From Bettongia penicillata ogilbyi (Eukaryota > Chordata > Mammalia > Diprotodontia > Potoroidae), in the NCBI GenBank assembly GCA_023548195.1, contig JAJHZJ010000693.1, positions 1,262,501 through 1,326,500 on the forward strand: a stretch of DNA of 64,000 bases, read 5' to 3'. Below the pieces are notes generated by a model that ran no database searches, had not been told where the DNA came from, and saw only the letters and a list, made by a program, of their open reading frames with translations. Numbering within the stretch: the stretch's first letter is position 1; every line of letters begins with the position of its first letter. This document shows positions 9,733 through 19,800 of the stretch, piece after piece. A program made the translations under genes and the position numbers.

Positions 9733-10737
9733 CACAGGGTGAGTTGAATAGGAAGGGATGGTATCTAAAAAAATAAAATCAAGGGATGAGAGAGGAATAT
9801 ATTGGGAGAAATGGAATGGGGCAGGTTATCTCTGATGAAAGAGGCAAGAAAAAGCTTTTTCAATGGAGGGGAAAAGTGGGGAGGTGAGAGGGACAAAGTG
9901 AAACTTACTCTCATCACATTAGGCTTAAGCGGGGAATAACATGCACACTCAATTTGGTAGGAAAATCTATCTTACACTACAGAAAAATAGGGGAGAAGGG
10001 GATAAGTGGGGTGGGGGGATGATAGAAGGGAGAGCAAAAGCGAGAAGGAAGTAATTAGAAGGAAACTCTTTTGGAGAGGGACAAAGTCAAAAAAGAGAAT
10101 AGAATAAATGGGGGGACAGGATAGGATAGAGAGAAATAGTCTTACACAACATGACTATTATGGAAGTCTTTCGCAAAACTACATATAAATAGCCTATATT
10201 GAATTGTTTGCCTTCTCAGTGGGGATGGGTGGGGACGGAAGAAGGGAGAGAAGTCGGAACTCAAAGTTTTAGGAACAAAGGTTGAGAATTGTTTTTGTAT
10301 GAAACCTGGAAATAAAAAATACAGGCAATGGGATATAGAAATATATCTTGCCCTATAAGAAAAGAAAGAAGATGAGGATAAGGGAAGGGAGGGGTGTGAT
10401 AAAAGGAAGGCAGATTGGGAGAAGGGGTGATCAGAATGCATGGTGTTTTGAAGTGGGGGGAGGAGACGGATAGGGAGAAAATTTGGAACCAAAATTTTGG
10501 GGAAATGAATGTTGAAAACTAAAAATAAATAAGCACAAAAACCAATTATAAATAAATTTAAAATGCAGACAAGAAAAATAAATAAATAAAGAATGCTGGG
10601 GTGAGGAGAACCAGGGCATGGAGATGGGAGAAGATTAGATGCCATGTGATGAGAGGGTTGGTGAGTGAGGAAAGCTTCCTGTTGAAGGTGGTGGGATTAG
10701 AGCAGGACTTTAAAGGCCATACAGATGACACCCCTTG

Positions 10738-10835
10738 GAGAAGAAATTGTGCCATTTTGTCTTTGGGATCAGTGCCTAACACACTACCTGGAATTTAGGA
10801 GACACTTAGCAAATGCTTGTTAGGTGGATGAAATG
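10738..10835 (+). mobile_element. L2/MIR sense 3' tail
   Basis: tttgtctttgggatcagtgc, acactacctggaatttagga and cttagcaaatgcttgttagg. Confidence 0.6.
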
Positions 10836-10924
10836 GTGAATCAGGAAAGGAAAGGTCTTCTAGGCATGGGGACCTATGGGAGCAGAAGTCAGCAGGTAGC
10901 ATGTTCAGGGGGCAATTTGGCTTT

Positions 10925-11262
10925 AGTACATACAAATATGTGTATTTATGTATGCGTGCATGTGTGTGTATATGTATATTGTATACATGTGCATATGTAT
11001 TGTGTATAATATATATATTCTATGTATATATGCAATACATATACAATATATACACAGTATATACACACATATATAAGTGTGTATGCATGTGTATATGTAT
11101 GTATTTGCTACACACACACACTTTATCTATCTATCTATATCTATATCTATCTATATCTATATCTATCTATATATATCTATATCTATATCTATCTATATAT
11201 CTATATCTATATCTATCTATCTATCTATCTATCTATATATATATATATATATATATATATAG
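10925..11262. repeat. TG/TA then (CTAT)n compound microsatellite
   Basis: A mixed tgtata/tacaca section to about 11120, then tatctatctatatc units, ending in a pure TA run. The Tyr/Ile-rich open frames of up to 143 codons are repeat products. The right end joins a SINE head directly. Confidence 0.9.
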
Positions 11263-11487
11263 GTAGCTCCATAGTGGAGGCAGCACTGGGTTTGGAATCA
11301 TATTCCAGAGTTCAAATCCAGCCTCAGACACTTACTAGCAGTGTGACCCTGGGCAAGTCACTTAACCCTATTGGCCTCAGTTTCCTCATCTGTAAAATGA
11401 GCTGGAGAAGGAAATGGAAAACCGCTCCAGTATCTTTGTCAAGAAAACACTAAATGGGGTCACAACTGAAGCAACTCAACAATAGCA
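11263..11487 (+). mobile_element. MAR1-type SINE
   Basis: Head taggtagctccatagtgg; gaccctgggcaagtcactta; tail gagctggagaaggaaatgga and taaatggggtcacaactg; ends with ctcaacaatagc. Confidence 0.85.
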
Positions 11488-11499
11488 TGTAGCTACACT

Positions 11500-12235
11500 G
11501 GTAAATTTTTATTTTTTCAATAAGTTTTTCTTGATGCCTTTTTATATATTTATAATTTTCCCCAGTATCTCCTATATACCAAACAGTATTTTAAGAGAAA
11601 AACGAAAAAATGAGAGAAAAATTAGTATAGACAGCCAATACATTAAAAAAGTCCAAAAACATATTCAATGCGCTATCTCTCACTTCCATGAAGAGTTATT
11701 TTAGGTGTCGCCTCTGATGTCTCTTTTTTTGAACCATCCTTGATCTTTATCATCTTGCAACATTCACTTTTGATTTTGTGTGTTTGTGTGCGAGGCTGTA
11801 TTTTCCATTTATATTGTTGTAGTCATTGTATATATCGTTTTGTTGGTTCTGCTAGCTTAATTCTGCATCAAGTCATGTAGATCTCTCCATGCTTCTTTGT
11901 ATCCATCTCTTTAATAATTTTTTACAGCATCGTAATATTCCATTACATTCACATACCACAATTTGTTTAGACATTCCCCAATCAATGGTCATGTACTTTG
12001 TTTCCAGTTCTTTGCTATCCCCCAAAGTGCTGCTATGAATATTTGGATGTCTATGGGGACTTTCTTCATTTCCTTGGCCTCCGTAGCTCAGGATTGAAGT
12101 CTCTGGCCATTTTAGTCACTTGATTTGCTTAATTCCAAATTGCTTTCCAAAATGGTTGTAACAATTCATAGCTTCACCACCATGCATCAGTTTGACTATC
12201 TTCCCACAGCTCTACTCACATTGACTGTTGCCATG
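11500..12235 (-). mobile_element. 5'-truncated L1, antisense
   Basis: It begins with the T-rich complement of an A tail. It then runs tccattacattcacatacca, tttagacattccccaatcaa, agttctttgctatcccccaa and ttccaaattgctttccaaaa, the fixed order of a mammalian L1 3' end read backwards. No ORF2 frame survives. Confidence 0.7.
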
Positions 12236-12448
12236 GTTGGCAACTCTTCATTCTCATCTTCCCTTCCTCACAGGAGATATCTTCCTCAAGAGGACATCCT
12301 TCCAGGATAACCATCTTCCAAGGAGACAGAAAAGGGGGGACAAGAAAGGCTTTCAACCCCACATCTATCAGACCTTCCCACAGAGACTGAAGCCCACCAT
12401 CTTCCTTGCCCTTTGCATAATGGAAAAAAGACTGGGGAGCAATTCTGT
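12236..12448. other. Unassigned
   Basis: Between L1 and a SINE; no repeat family recognised. The 102-codon antisense frame overlapping it and the adjacent SINE has no motif. Confidence 0.35.
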
Positions 12449-12985
12449 GGTAGCTAAGTGATACAATGGATCGATCACAGACCTGGAGTCGGGAAGACCT
12501 ATGTTCAAATCTGGCCTCAGACACTTATTACCTGGGTTGTTGTGGCTACTATTGTCCACTTGTTTTTCAGTCATGTCTGACTCTTTATGACCCCATTTGG
12601 GGTTTTCTTGGCAGAGATACTAGAGTGGCTTGCCACTTCCTTTTTCAGCTCATTTGACTGATAAGGAAACTGAAGCAAACAGGGTTAAGTGACTTACCCA
12701 GGTTCATACAGCTAGTAAGTGATTGAGGCTGGATTTGAACTGATGACTTCCTGGCTCCAGCCTGGGCACTCTATCCATTGTGCCACCTAGCTGCCTCAGG
12801 ACTGATCCCCAGTTTGGGTGATGCTGCGCAAGTCACTCTCTCTGCTTAGATTTCCTCAACTGTACAAAGGTACCATCAACTTCCCAGATTATTGGAAGGA
12901 TCAAATGAGGTAATGATCGTGAACAGCTTAGCACATGCCTAACACACAGTAGGTGCTCAATAGATGTTTGTTTCCTTCTTTTTTT
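12449..12985 (+). mobile_element. MIR-type SINE with L2-like tail, split by another SINE
   Basis: The head ggtagctaagtgatacaatg and cctggagtcgggaagaccta run to 12537. They resume after the insert as cgcaagtcactctctctg, gaaggatcaaatgaggtaat and cacagtaggtgctcaataga. The insert is the antisense SINE at 12540-12799. Confidence 0.7.
12540..12799 (-). mobile_element. MAR1-type SINE, full length
   Basis: Runs from tttttcagtcatgtctgact, tatgaccccatttggggttt and gtggcttgccacttcctttt to the complemented head attgtgccacctagctgcct. Confidence 0.85.
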
Positions 12986-13039
12986 GTGTGACTTTAAGCA
13001 AATGCCTTTTCCTCCTTATCATTCATAGTTCTCAGTGTT

Positions 13040-13175
13040 CCATGAGCTACTTGGCATATGACCCTGGGCAAGTTATGTCTCTGTGTCTTGGTTTTCACAT
13101 GTGTGAAATAAAGGGGCTGAACTCAATGACCTCCACGTTTCCTTCCAGTTCTCCATTAGACCTACAATCTGACAA
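13040..13175 (+). mobile_element. MIR SINE, 3' part
   Basis: tatgaccctgggcaagttat and aataaaggggctgaactcaa, with the cctccacgtttccttccag tail. Confidence 0.6.
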
Positions 13176-14039
13176 TGCCATGGAAATGACCCAGAGTGTG
13201 AAGCTCACAGGATTTTTGACTGATGAGCTCTATCTAAGAGCCATGAAGTCACAGTGGAGCCAGGGTCAGATTTTCTCTCTTTTTAATCTCCCTCTGTGCT
13301 TTGGGCTGGTATTGGAGGCCTTGGATTTCCCAAGTGTTGATGTGAGCCCTGGAGCACTTCTCCCCTAGGACAACTGGGTCACTGGAGAAAGCTGCCCTTG
13401 CAGACTCCACCCACGGAGCTGGCTGAGGATGAGTCATGGCCCTGGGAACCTCACCCAGCCATGCCGAAGCAGGGAGGGAGAAATCAATTTCCATAGGTCT
13501 GTTGCCATTTTTTCATCTAGCTGAAATACCTCTACCTCCTTAGCTCTTGCCCCATCATATCCTTTGAGCTTGGCAGAGGAGAGGGGTCGAACATACACAT
13601 CCCTTGGCCTCCTGCCTCACCTCCTAACTCCAAACACATCCAGACTATATGATTGGGTGCTGAAGAATGCCTGTCTTATCTTGCCAGCTGCTGCTTAAAT
13701 GCTCTCACTCACACATTTGTGCAAGGAAGATGCCGGCATCTGCGAGGGCTGGTGGTGACCTGGAACAGTCTTTGAAAGGATCCAGCCAACTGAATTTAAT
13801 TAAGCTACAGTTCCAGAAGCCAAAACTATTTTCCTAAGAAAGTGAGAGAACCGGGAAAAAAGTCCCCTGCTGAGGGAGCCCCATACACTCAACTGAGCAG
13901 CATTTCCTGTGTCAGAGACTGTCCTGAAGCTGCCAATGGGGCCCTTTTCTCTGAGAGTTCATTGGATTAAGAAAGTATTGATCTCAACTAGAAATGATGG
14001 TGATACGGCAATGATGATGATGAGGCCCATGGTGAATTT
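13176..14039. other. Unique sequence
   Basis: Little or no repeat is visible. It contains a consensus AP-1 site (gatgagtcatgg, 13429-13440) and a homeodomain-type core (tttaattaag, near 13795). The 134-codon + frame at 12964-13368 begins in a SINE and shows no domain. Regulatory use is only a possibility. Confidence 0.35.
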
Positions 14040-14215
14040 TTGCCTCTGGCTATACTGCTTTGTGACCTCAGGAGAGTTACTTAACCCCTCAGTGGATGAG
14101 GCCATGGGGGTATGGTGTTAGTGAAATCTGAAAGACTGTATATTTCAGACAAGGTGATAACCTGCATTGGGAGAAATAGTTTTTTTAACCAGAAATTGCC
14201 TATACCAATTAATTT
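14040..14215 (+). mobile_element. Marsupial tRNA-SINE with 'cctgcattgg' tail
   Basis: ctttgtgacctcaggagagt and cttaacccctcagtgg, then taacctgcattgggagaaat and gaaattgcctataccaatta. This tail type also appears at 14826-14955 and 17852-18065. Confidence 0.6.
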
Positions 14216-14219
14216 ACCA

Positions 14220-14515
14220 GTCCAAGTTCATGTCCCTATTTATTTCCCTCTCTCTGTATCTATTCATTCTTTCATCTATCATCTATCTACCCATTCCTAT
14301 ATTTACCTACCTGTCCATTTATTCCTTCATCTATTTACCTACCTACTTATCTACCCATTCTTCTATCTATCCATCTATCCATCAATCTATCCATTCCTTT
14401 ATCTATCATTCTTCATCTGTCTATCCATTCATCTGTCTATCCATCGATTCCTCTATCTCTCTATCTATCCATTCATTCCTTTATCACTGTCTCTTCATCT
14501 ATTTACGTCTCTATC
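14220..14515. repeat. (TCCATCTA)n degenerate tetranucleotide repeat
   Basis: Nearly 300 bases of ctat, ccat, ttcat and tcta units without long perfect runs. The Ser/Tyr/Leu-rich 132-153 codon frames are repeat products. Confidence 0.9.
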
Positions 14516-14825
14516 TTTATTGTGGCTGTGTGACCTCAGGCAAGTCACTTGCACCCTCAGTTTAAGTAACTGAAGGCAGCGAGGTGGTGCAGTGCATAGA
14601 GTGTTGGGTCAGGAATCAGGAAGACCCAAGTTAAAATCCAGCCTCATATACTTACTAACTGGATGACTTTGGGCAAGTCATTTCTCTGTCTCCCTTAGTT
14701 TTCCCATTTGTAAAATGGGGATAAAAATATCTTCCAGGTTGGTTGTGAGATCAAATGAGATCCTATCTGTAATGCACTTAGTACACTCCCTGCCACAAAG
14801 CAGGTTCTGCCTAAAAGCTTATTCC
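14516..14825 (+). mobile_element. Two SINE fragments in tandem
   Basis: First a short core (gtgtgacctcaggcaagtca) to about 14572. Then a fuller MIR-type copy from gcagcgaggtggtgcagtgc through ttgggcaagtcatttctctg and tgtaaaatggggataaaaat to an L2-like end, cacttagtacactccctg. Confidence 0.7.
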
Positions 14826-14955
14826 TTTCAGTTTCCCAGGCAACTCTCTGAAACTCTCTCTATAAAGTTGCATAGAAGGTACTGATTTGCATTGGCAGAA
14901 TAAGTATCCTCACCCAGGAAGTCCCCACTCAATCAGTGAGGCTCCCAGGTCCTGT
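14826..14955 (+). mobile_element. Tail of a 'cctgcattgg' SINE
   Basis: cccaggcaactctctgaaac, gaaggtactgatttgcattg and caggaagtccccactcaatc. Confidence 0.5.
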
Positions 14956-15194
14956 CTCTATCCCTTGTTATTATTACAGCCATAAATACCACTTGCTCTC
15001 CCACTGAGAAGCTACAAAGTTACTTGGAGAGCCATCTTTGTGGTACCAGTACTGGAGAATGATTTGGGCCTTGCCTTTCCTTACATTTTCTAACTCTCCA
15101 CAACAGGTATGATAAGGGTATGGTTCCTTTTCTTATTTATTTTAAACTAATTTTTTTTGCAGCCACATAAATCTCTTTACCAGAGATTGTCAAG
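14956..15194. other. Unassigned
   Basis: No family, coding frame or RNA recognised. Confidence 0.35.
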
Positions 15195-15490
15195 GCGAGG
15201 GAGGGACCTTAGAACAGAGGGTGTCAGAACTGGGAGGCATCCTGCCTAAAGGATATCACATTTCGCTGCCTCTTTTTACTGATTCAGCAACTGAGGTCCA
15301 GAGAGAAGGGAGGTAGAAGGGGAGCAAATGCTTATTAAAAGCCTACTAGGTGCCAGGCACTGAACTAAATGCTTGACAGACATGATTTCATTTAATTCTC
15401 ACAAACAATCCTTTGAGGCTGGTGCTGTTACAATCACTGGAGCAGGTCTTCCTAACTCCAAGGCCACGTCTGTGTCCAAGAGCCTCTAAG
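15195..15490 (-). mobile_element. MIR plus L2/MIR3 fragments, antisense
   Basis: tgattcagcaactgaggtcc comes from a MIR. ttaaaagcctactaggtgcc, gcactgaactaaatgcttga and catttaattctcacaaacaa come from a MIR3/L2-type end. Confidence 0.55.
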
Positions 15491-15800
15491 TGACCTGCCT
15501 ATGACAAATTCCACACTTTCCTGACCTCTGTCACGATATGAAAAACTAACTGAATACTTAGTGAGATTAATCATATAACCATATCATATCTGTCTCACAG
15601 AGTTAGAAAATATGAGGAAAGACAAAGTCTCAATCTCCTGAAGCTTTTAGAATAACCCTATTTCTCAATGGGATAGCAATTGATTTATATTACATTACAT
15701 TATCTTGTCATGTCACATATGATCATATCATATGTTATGTTACATTACATTGCATTATATATTATATTAATTATACTATGTTGTATTATGTTATGTTACG
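15491..15800. other. Unassigned ending in (TTACAT)n low complexity
   Basis: From about 15690, ttacattacattat and tatgttatgtta units dominate. Nothing is recognised before that. Confidence 0.5.
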
Positions 15801-15805
15801 TTATG

Positions 15806-16205
15806 TTCGGATGAGAAAACTAAAGCAAACAGGTTAGGTGATTTATCCAGGGTCACACAGTCAGAGTCTGAGGCCAGATTGGAACTCAAGTTTTCCTGAC
15901 ACCTGGGCAACTAAGTGGCACAGTAAACAGAGGGCTGGACCTGGAGTCAGGAAGGCTCATCTTCCTGAGTTCCAGTGTGGCCTCAGACTCCTCCTAGCTG
16001 TGTGACCCTGGGAAAGTCACTTAGCCCTGCCTGCCTCAGTTTCCTCATCTGTAAAATGAGTTGGAGAAGGAAATGGCATACCGTTCCAGTATCTCTGCCA
16101 AGAAAGCCCCAAATAGGGTTACAGAGAGTCAGGTATGACTGAAAATGACTGATCCACAAACTTCCCGACTCCAGGTCCGGTGCTCTATCTACTACATCAC
16201 TTATA
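15806..16205 (-). mobile_element. SINE 5' half, antisense, split by a sense SINE
   Basis: gatgagaaaactaaagcaaa and ggtcacacagtcagagtctg run to 15904. The copy resumes as cttcccgactccaggtccgg and gtgctctatctactacatca at 16163. The break point shows ttcctgac / ttcccgac, a probable target duplication. Confidence 0.7.
15905..16162 (+). mobile_element. MAR1-type SINE, full length
   Basis: ctgggcaactaagtggcaca through gaccctgggaaagtcactta, gttggagaaggaaatggcat and agtcaggtatgactgaaaat. It is younger than the antisense SINE it interrupts. Confidence 0.85.
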
Positions 16206-16207
16206 CT

Positions 16208-16299
16208 TCTGTATATATATATATATACACATATATATACATATATATATATACTTATACTTCTGTATAACTATATACATATATACACAAATATACATG

Positions 16300-16344
<45 letters not shown>

Positions 16345-16352
16345 GTATAAGA
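16208..16352. repeat. (TA)n/(CA)n compound microsatellite
   Basis: Two TA blocks duplicated around acttatacttctgtata, then about 16 CA units and a TA end. Confidence 0.9.
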
Positions 16353-16835
16353 GGCATTCACTGTACTCCAAAACAGCTCGTTCCCCTTTTGGACACCTCT
16401 ATTTGTTCAGAAGCCTTTTTCTTTCTTAGTACTTCATTGACTGGATCTGGGATCTCCCTGAGAGGGATAACCCATCCAATAACACGGGTTGCAACCCAGT
16501 TGCCCCTTCTCATTCCTCATAGTTCTTGTCTGTGTCCTTGCCTAGCCTTTCACAAAAGGCTTAGCAAGTCTCTTGTTTACTTTCTTTTTGATCTTTTAAT
16601 ATGGGTGCTGGCCAGCCATTATTTGTCTATCCTTAGGAATCACTTAATGATCATACGTGCCAGTGACCTGTTGTCTAAAGGACATCTTCAACCATGTTCC
16701 CTAAATATGGACCATTATTAGAAGGATGCTGCAGTCCTGTTTTCATCTGTAAGTCACCATTCTGTTTTTCCTTTGTGTCTCCTGTTATTTCAGAACTTCA
16801 GAGAGCATGGGTGGTGTTTCTTTGATCGTCAGCAG
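16353..16835. other. Unique sequence
   Basis: No repeat motif is evident. It holds a 110-codon + frame (16389-16721) without domains. A strong pyrimidine tract followed by AG at 16793 looks like a splice acceptor but has no matching donor or coding support. Confidence 0.35.
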
Positions 16836-16839
16836 GCAT

Positions 16840-17185
16840 GTTCTCCTCTCCTTGCATCTGACCTGACAGACTTGCATACTATTCCTCTGTGGCCTCCTCA
16901 CCCCACCACATCACTTTGCCCTTTTCCCATTGGCGAGATCCTATTTTGTCCAGGAGCCCAGACTGGCTATCTCCCATTCCCCTACTGCTTCTGCTTTTAA
17001 CTTTCAGAACTTTGACCATACCCCCTTGCAGCTACCACTGCTCCCTCTTGCTTTTCATCTCCATTTTGAGTGTTGGTTTCTCCTGTTTTCCCCATTACAA
17101 CATAAGCTTTTTGTTTTGCTTTGTATCCATATTATTTAGTACAGTGCCTAGTACACAGTTAGCACTTAATAAATGTATGGTGCTT
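16840..17185 (+). mobile_element. L2 3' region, sense
   Basis: ttgctttgtatccatattat, agtacagtgcctagtacaca and agcacttaataaatgtatgg are a clear L2 3' end. The preceding C-rich part (tttcatctccattttgagtg) is assigned only by position. Confidence 0.6.
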
Positions 17186-17260
17186 GCCATTAAGTATCTA
17201 CTGTCTGCCAGGCACCATGTTAGTCACTGGAGATATGATTCACAATAGATATTTTAAAAA
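17186..17260 (-). mobile_element. L2 3' end, antisense
   Basis: ttaagtatctactgtctgcc followed by aggcaccatgttagtcactg; tail-to-tail with the preceding copy. Confidence 0.6.
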
Positions 17261-17324
17261 AATGGACTGGCTGTCTTCAAGATCAGTCTTAGATTTTTAG
17301 ATGAAATTTTTTCTTAGACTGAGA

Positions 17325-17840
17325 TAAAATCTTCCTCCTGGCAACTTCCCCATTGTTCTGTTCTCTAGGGACAAGCAAGACAAGCTTAATTCTTGCACTG
17401 CCTGACAATCCTTCAGATATAATCAGAGTTATCACCTGCCTCTTGTCCCTGTCCCCACTCCCAACCAAGCCTTCTGTTCTCCATACTCAACATTTGGAAT
17501 TCCTTCCACCAGCCCTTACATGACATGATCTCCATTTCTCTATAAAGTCAATTTGCCCTTGACTGGGGGCTCCTAGCTCATCAACGTCCTTTCTAAAATG
17601 AGATACCCAAAGCTTGTTGGGGGATTCCTAATGTATGTGATGTTCACCAGGGGAGAAAACACAGCAGGATTAAGGACTATTCCATTTTTTAACTTTATAT
17701 CTCCGGGATCTAACACAAAACCCGGTATATAGTAGGTATTCAATAAATGCTTGATTGTTGACTATTTTGAGCACTTTACTTCTCTGAATTCAGCTCAGGA
17801 TCACATTAGGTTTGGGGTGTTGCTATATTACACCCTGAAA
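17325..17840 (-). mobile_element. CR1/L3-type LINE with an L2 tail inserted
   Basis: ctctagggacaagcaagaca, ctagctcatcaacgtccttt, ctaaaatgagatacccaaag and ggatcacattaggtttgggg keep CR1/L3 antisense order. A sense L2-type end (gtaggtattcaataaatgct) sits at about 17690-17762. Confidence 0.65.
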
Positions 17841-17851
17841 GTTAAATTGGT

Positions 17852-18065
17852 GGGTAGATAATGACAGCCTTAGGATCTAGAAGACTTGGAGTCTTGCCTC
17901 CAACATCCACTGGTTGTGTGACTCGGGGCAAATTACTTAACCAGCAACTTAGAAAATTCTCCAAGAGTTTAAGTGGTAGAACAGGTACCAACCTGCATTG
18001 GTAAAGGGAGTTTCCTTCCGGTCCCTTGCCTACACCAATGAAATCATAGGTTTGATACCAAAAAA
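17852..18065 (+). mobile_element. Marsupial tRNA-SINE with 'cctgcattgg' tail
   Basis: tgtgactcggggcaaattac, ggtaccaacctgcattggta and ctacaccaatgaaatcatag. This is the most complete of the three copies with this tail. Confidence 0.65.
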
Positions 18066-18299
18066 AGAAATTACACTTTTACCTCCCAGGTAACTATATG
18101 CCTTAACCCAATTAAAATGCATAGCTTCTTAAAGAAGTCCTGTGTGTTAGATGGAAATTTGGCATACTGGGTGGGGACAGGAGGCATTTTTCTTTGGGAG
18201 TGGAGATGGAAAGGGAGTTGGGAGTGGGGGTGGGAAAGAGAATTTTATTTGAGAGGTAGAGATGGGAAACAAGCTTCTGGCATCTCTTAGCAGCCATGG
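18066..18299. other. Unassigned
   Basis: Includes a G-rich patch (gggagttgggagtgggggtg). No gene recognised. Confidence 0.35.
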
Positions 18300-18590
18300 T
18301 AGTATGGATTTGTGGAAAGAATACTGGATTTGGAGTTAGAAGTTCCAGGTTCTAACCCCACCTGTGATACTTGTGACCTGTGTGACAGATCCCTTAAACT
18401 CCCCAGGGTTTTAGTTTTCTCATCTGTAAAATGAGAGAATTGAATGAGATGGGATCTGAAATCTTTTCTAACTCACAGTCCATAATTCTAGCATCCCATT
18501 CCACCTCTCTGGGTCTCAGTTTCTTTTTTTGCAAAAGCAGAGACTTGGATAAGTGACTTCTGAGGTCCATCCTGGCTCCCAAACCATGAA
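18300..18590 (+). mobile_element. MIR SINE and a second MIR tail
   Basis: ggatttggagttagaagttc, tagttttctcatctgtaaaa and gagaattgaatgagatggga. A second core follows at about 18505 (ctctgggtctcagtttcttt) with cttctgaggtccatcctggc. Confidence 0.65.
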
Positions 18591-18887
18591 TAAATAGGGC
18601 ACCACAGACATTTATCAAACGCAAGAATAAACGCGGTGATCTCTGGTTCTGTGTGCCCACCTCCCTGCTGAGGATCAGTCAAGGCCAGCCCATCTTCTCT
18701 CAGATCCCCTAACCGGTTTTCCCATCTCCTCCCAGCTGCCAAGTAATGATGTAATCATACTCAGTATTTATTTTGCACATTCTCAGGAACTTTAAGAACT
18801 TCACAGAAATTATCTCATCCCTTCTCACCTCTGAGGATGCCCCACCCAGGACTGATGGTCTACCATTCCAAGCTTTGAGAAGCTTCC
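18591..18887. other. Unassigned
   Basis: Possible L2/MIR trace at 18770-18830 (acagaaattatctcatccct); otherwise nothing recognised. Confidence 0.35.
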
Positions 18888-18984
18888 TGGCTTGGACCCC
18901 CTTCCATGTTCTAATGCCCATCCAAGCTCTGACAATCTGTTCTAAAACCTCTCCCTCCAATTTTGGCTGTTCTGTGTTCTGAAG
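18888..18984. repeat. SINE-tail-derived tandem units (about 31-37 bp)
   Basis: Unit starts ctaatgccc (18911), ctaaaacct (18942) and ctgaaggg (18979) repeat a degraded form of the SINE tail 'ctaaggtcccttccagctctgacattct'. Same type as the array at 42946-43143. Confidence 0.5.
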
Positions 18985-19045
18985 GGCTTAGTAGCACAGT
19001 GCCTGGCACACAGTAGGCACTATATAAACACTGATTCTCTCCTAA
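18985..19045 (+). mobile_element. L2/MIR 3' tail
   Basis: gtgcctggcacacagtaggc and actatataaacactgattct. Confidence 0.65.
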
Positions 19046-19059
19046 GGCTCCTCCTGTTT

Positions 19060-19590
19060 AAGGAGCAGCTGAAGGGCTTAGTGGATGGAGTGCTGGGTTG
19101 GAGTCTAGAAGCTGGTGTTCAGTCATTTTTCAGTTGTGTCCAACTCTTGGGACCCCATTTGGATTTTTCTTGACAGAGATACTAGAATGGTTTGTCATTT
19201 CCTTCTCCAGCTCACTTTACAGATGAGGAAACTGAGGCAAACAGGGTGGAGTGGCTTGCCCAGGGTCACAGCTAGAAAGTATCTGAGGCCAGATTTGAAC
19301 TCACAAAGACGAATCTTCCTAATTCCAAGCTGTGCTCTATTCACTGTACCACCTAGCTGTCTTTCCAGTCAGGAAGACCTGAATTCAGATCCAGCCTCAG
19401 GCACTTCCTAGCTGTGTGATCCTCGGGGAATCACTTAATCTCTGTCTGGTACCATTTCCCTAACTGTAAAATGAAAATAATTATAGCACCTACTACCTAG
19501 GTAAGACAGGTACTTAGTGAGGATCAGATTATACAGTATAATGCCTGGCACACAGTAGGTACTTAATAAAGGCTGATTTTCTTCCTTCTT
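19060..19590 (+). mobile_element. tRNA-SINE with L2-like tail, split by an antisense SINE
   Basis: Head gagcagctgaagggcttagt to 19112. It resumes at 19363 with agtcaggaagacctgaattc, tgtgtgatcctcggggaatc and cctggcacacagtaggtact. Flanks agtctagaag (19102-19111) and agtcaggaag (19367-19376) look like the duplication made by the insert. Confidence 0.75.
19113..19362 (-). mobile_element. MAR1-type SINE, full length
   Basis: tcatttttcagttgtgtcca, gggaccccatttggattttt and atgaggaaactgaggcaaac, to the complemented head ctgtaccacctagctgtc. Confidence 0.85.
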
Positions 19591-19614
19591 TTGTCCCAGC
19601 CCTGGTATTCTGGG

Positions 19615-19680
19615 CTCTTAGGTCCCCTTCTAGCTATGACATTCCATGTTCTCATGTTCCTCCCAGTTCTGACATTGTCT
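19615..19680. repeat. Two 33-bp-like SINE-tail units
   Basis: ctcttaggtccccttctagc and ctcatgttcctcccagttct start consecutive units, both containing a tgacatt block. Confidence 0.5.
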
Positions 19681-19800
19681 TTTGAGGTCAAGGAGTGATG
19701 ATTAGGGAGGGTTAATTCAATTTGCCCAGGGACACTCAACGAGTCAGAAGTAGAAGAACCTGGACCTAGAACCCACACCACTGGACACTCAGCTCTATAT
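19681..19800 (-). mobile_element. MIR fragment, antisense
   Basis: caatttgcccagggacactc, then gaagaacctggacctagaac. Confidence 0.5.

Larger units (their letters stand above)
7755..10590 (+). mobile_element. HAL1 (half-L1) retrotransposon, complete, with TSDs
   Basis: Flanked by near-identical duplications aagaatgttggggtgagg (7737-7754) and aagaatgctggggtgagg (10589-10606), 17 of 18 identical. The 5' end gagccaagacagtgaag is an L1-type start. Next come a roughly 700-bp 5' untranslated region, a decayed ORF1, a roughly 1-kb G- and A-rich 3' region and an aaataaataaataaa tail. No ORF2 (endonuclease/reverse transcriptase) is present. It is colinear over its whole length with the copy at 55059-57913. 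HAL1 elements are known to rely on L1 enzymes for movement. Confidence 0.8.
7610..10737 (-). mobile_element. L2 LINE host fragment split by HAL1
   Basis: The left part holds aaggtctactgtaaaaaaat and the right part gcatggagatgggagaag and agcttcctgttgaaggtggt. Removing the 7755-10590 insertion rejoins one antisense L2 tract. Assignment of the extreme right part is weak. Confidence 0.45.

Noticed and set aside
10142..10645. 167-codon antisense frame resembling a membrane protein
   Set aside because: Antisense to the G/A-rich 3' region of the HAL1; the hydrophobic Phe/Leu/Ser content follows from the pyrimidine-rich complement.
10901..11453. Tyr/Ile-rich frames of 121-143 codons
   Set aside because: Translation of the CTAT/TA microsatellite running into a SINE.
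16762..17000. Strong splice-acceptor-like tract (cctgttatttcag) followed by an open frame
   Set aside because: No good donor within a normal exon length, and the frame runs into an L2 3' region.
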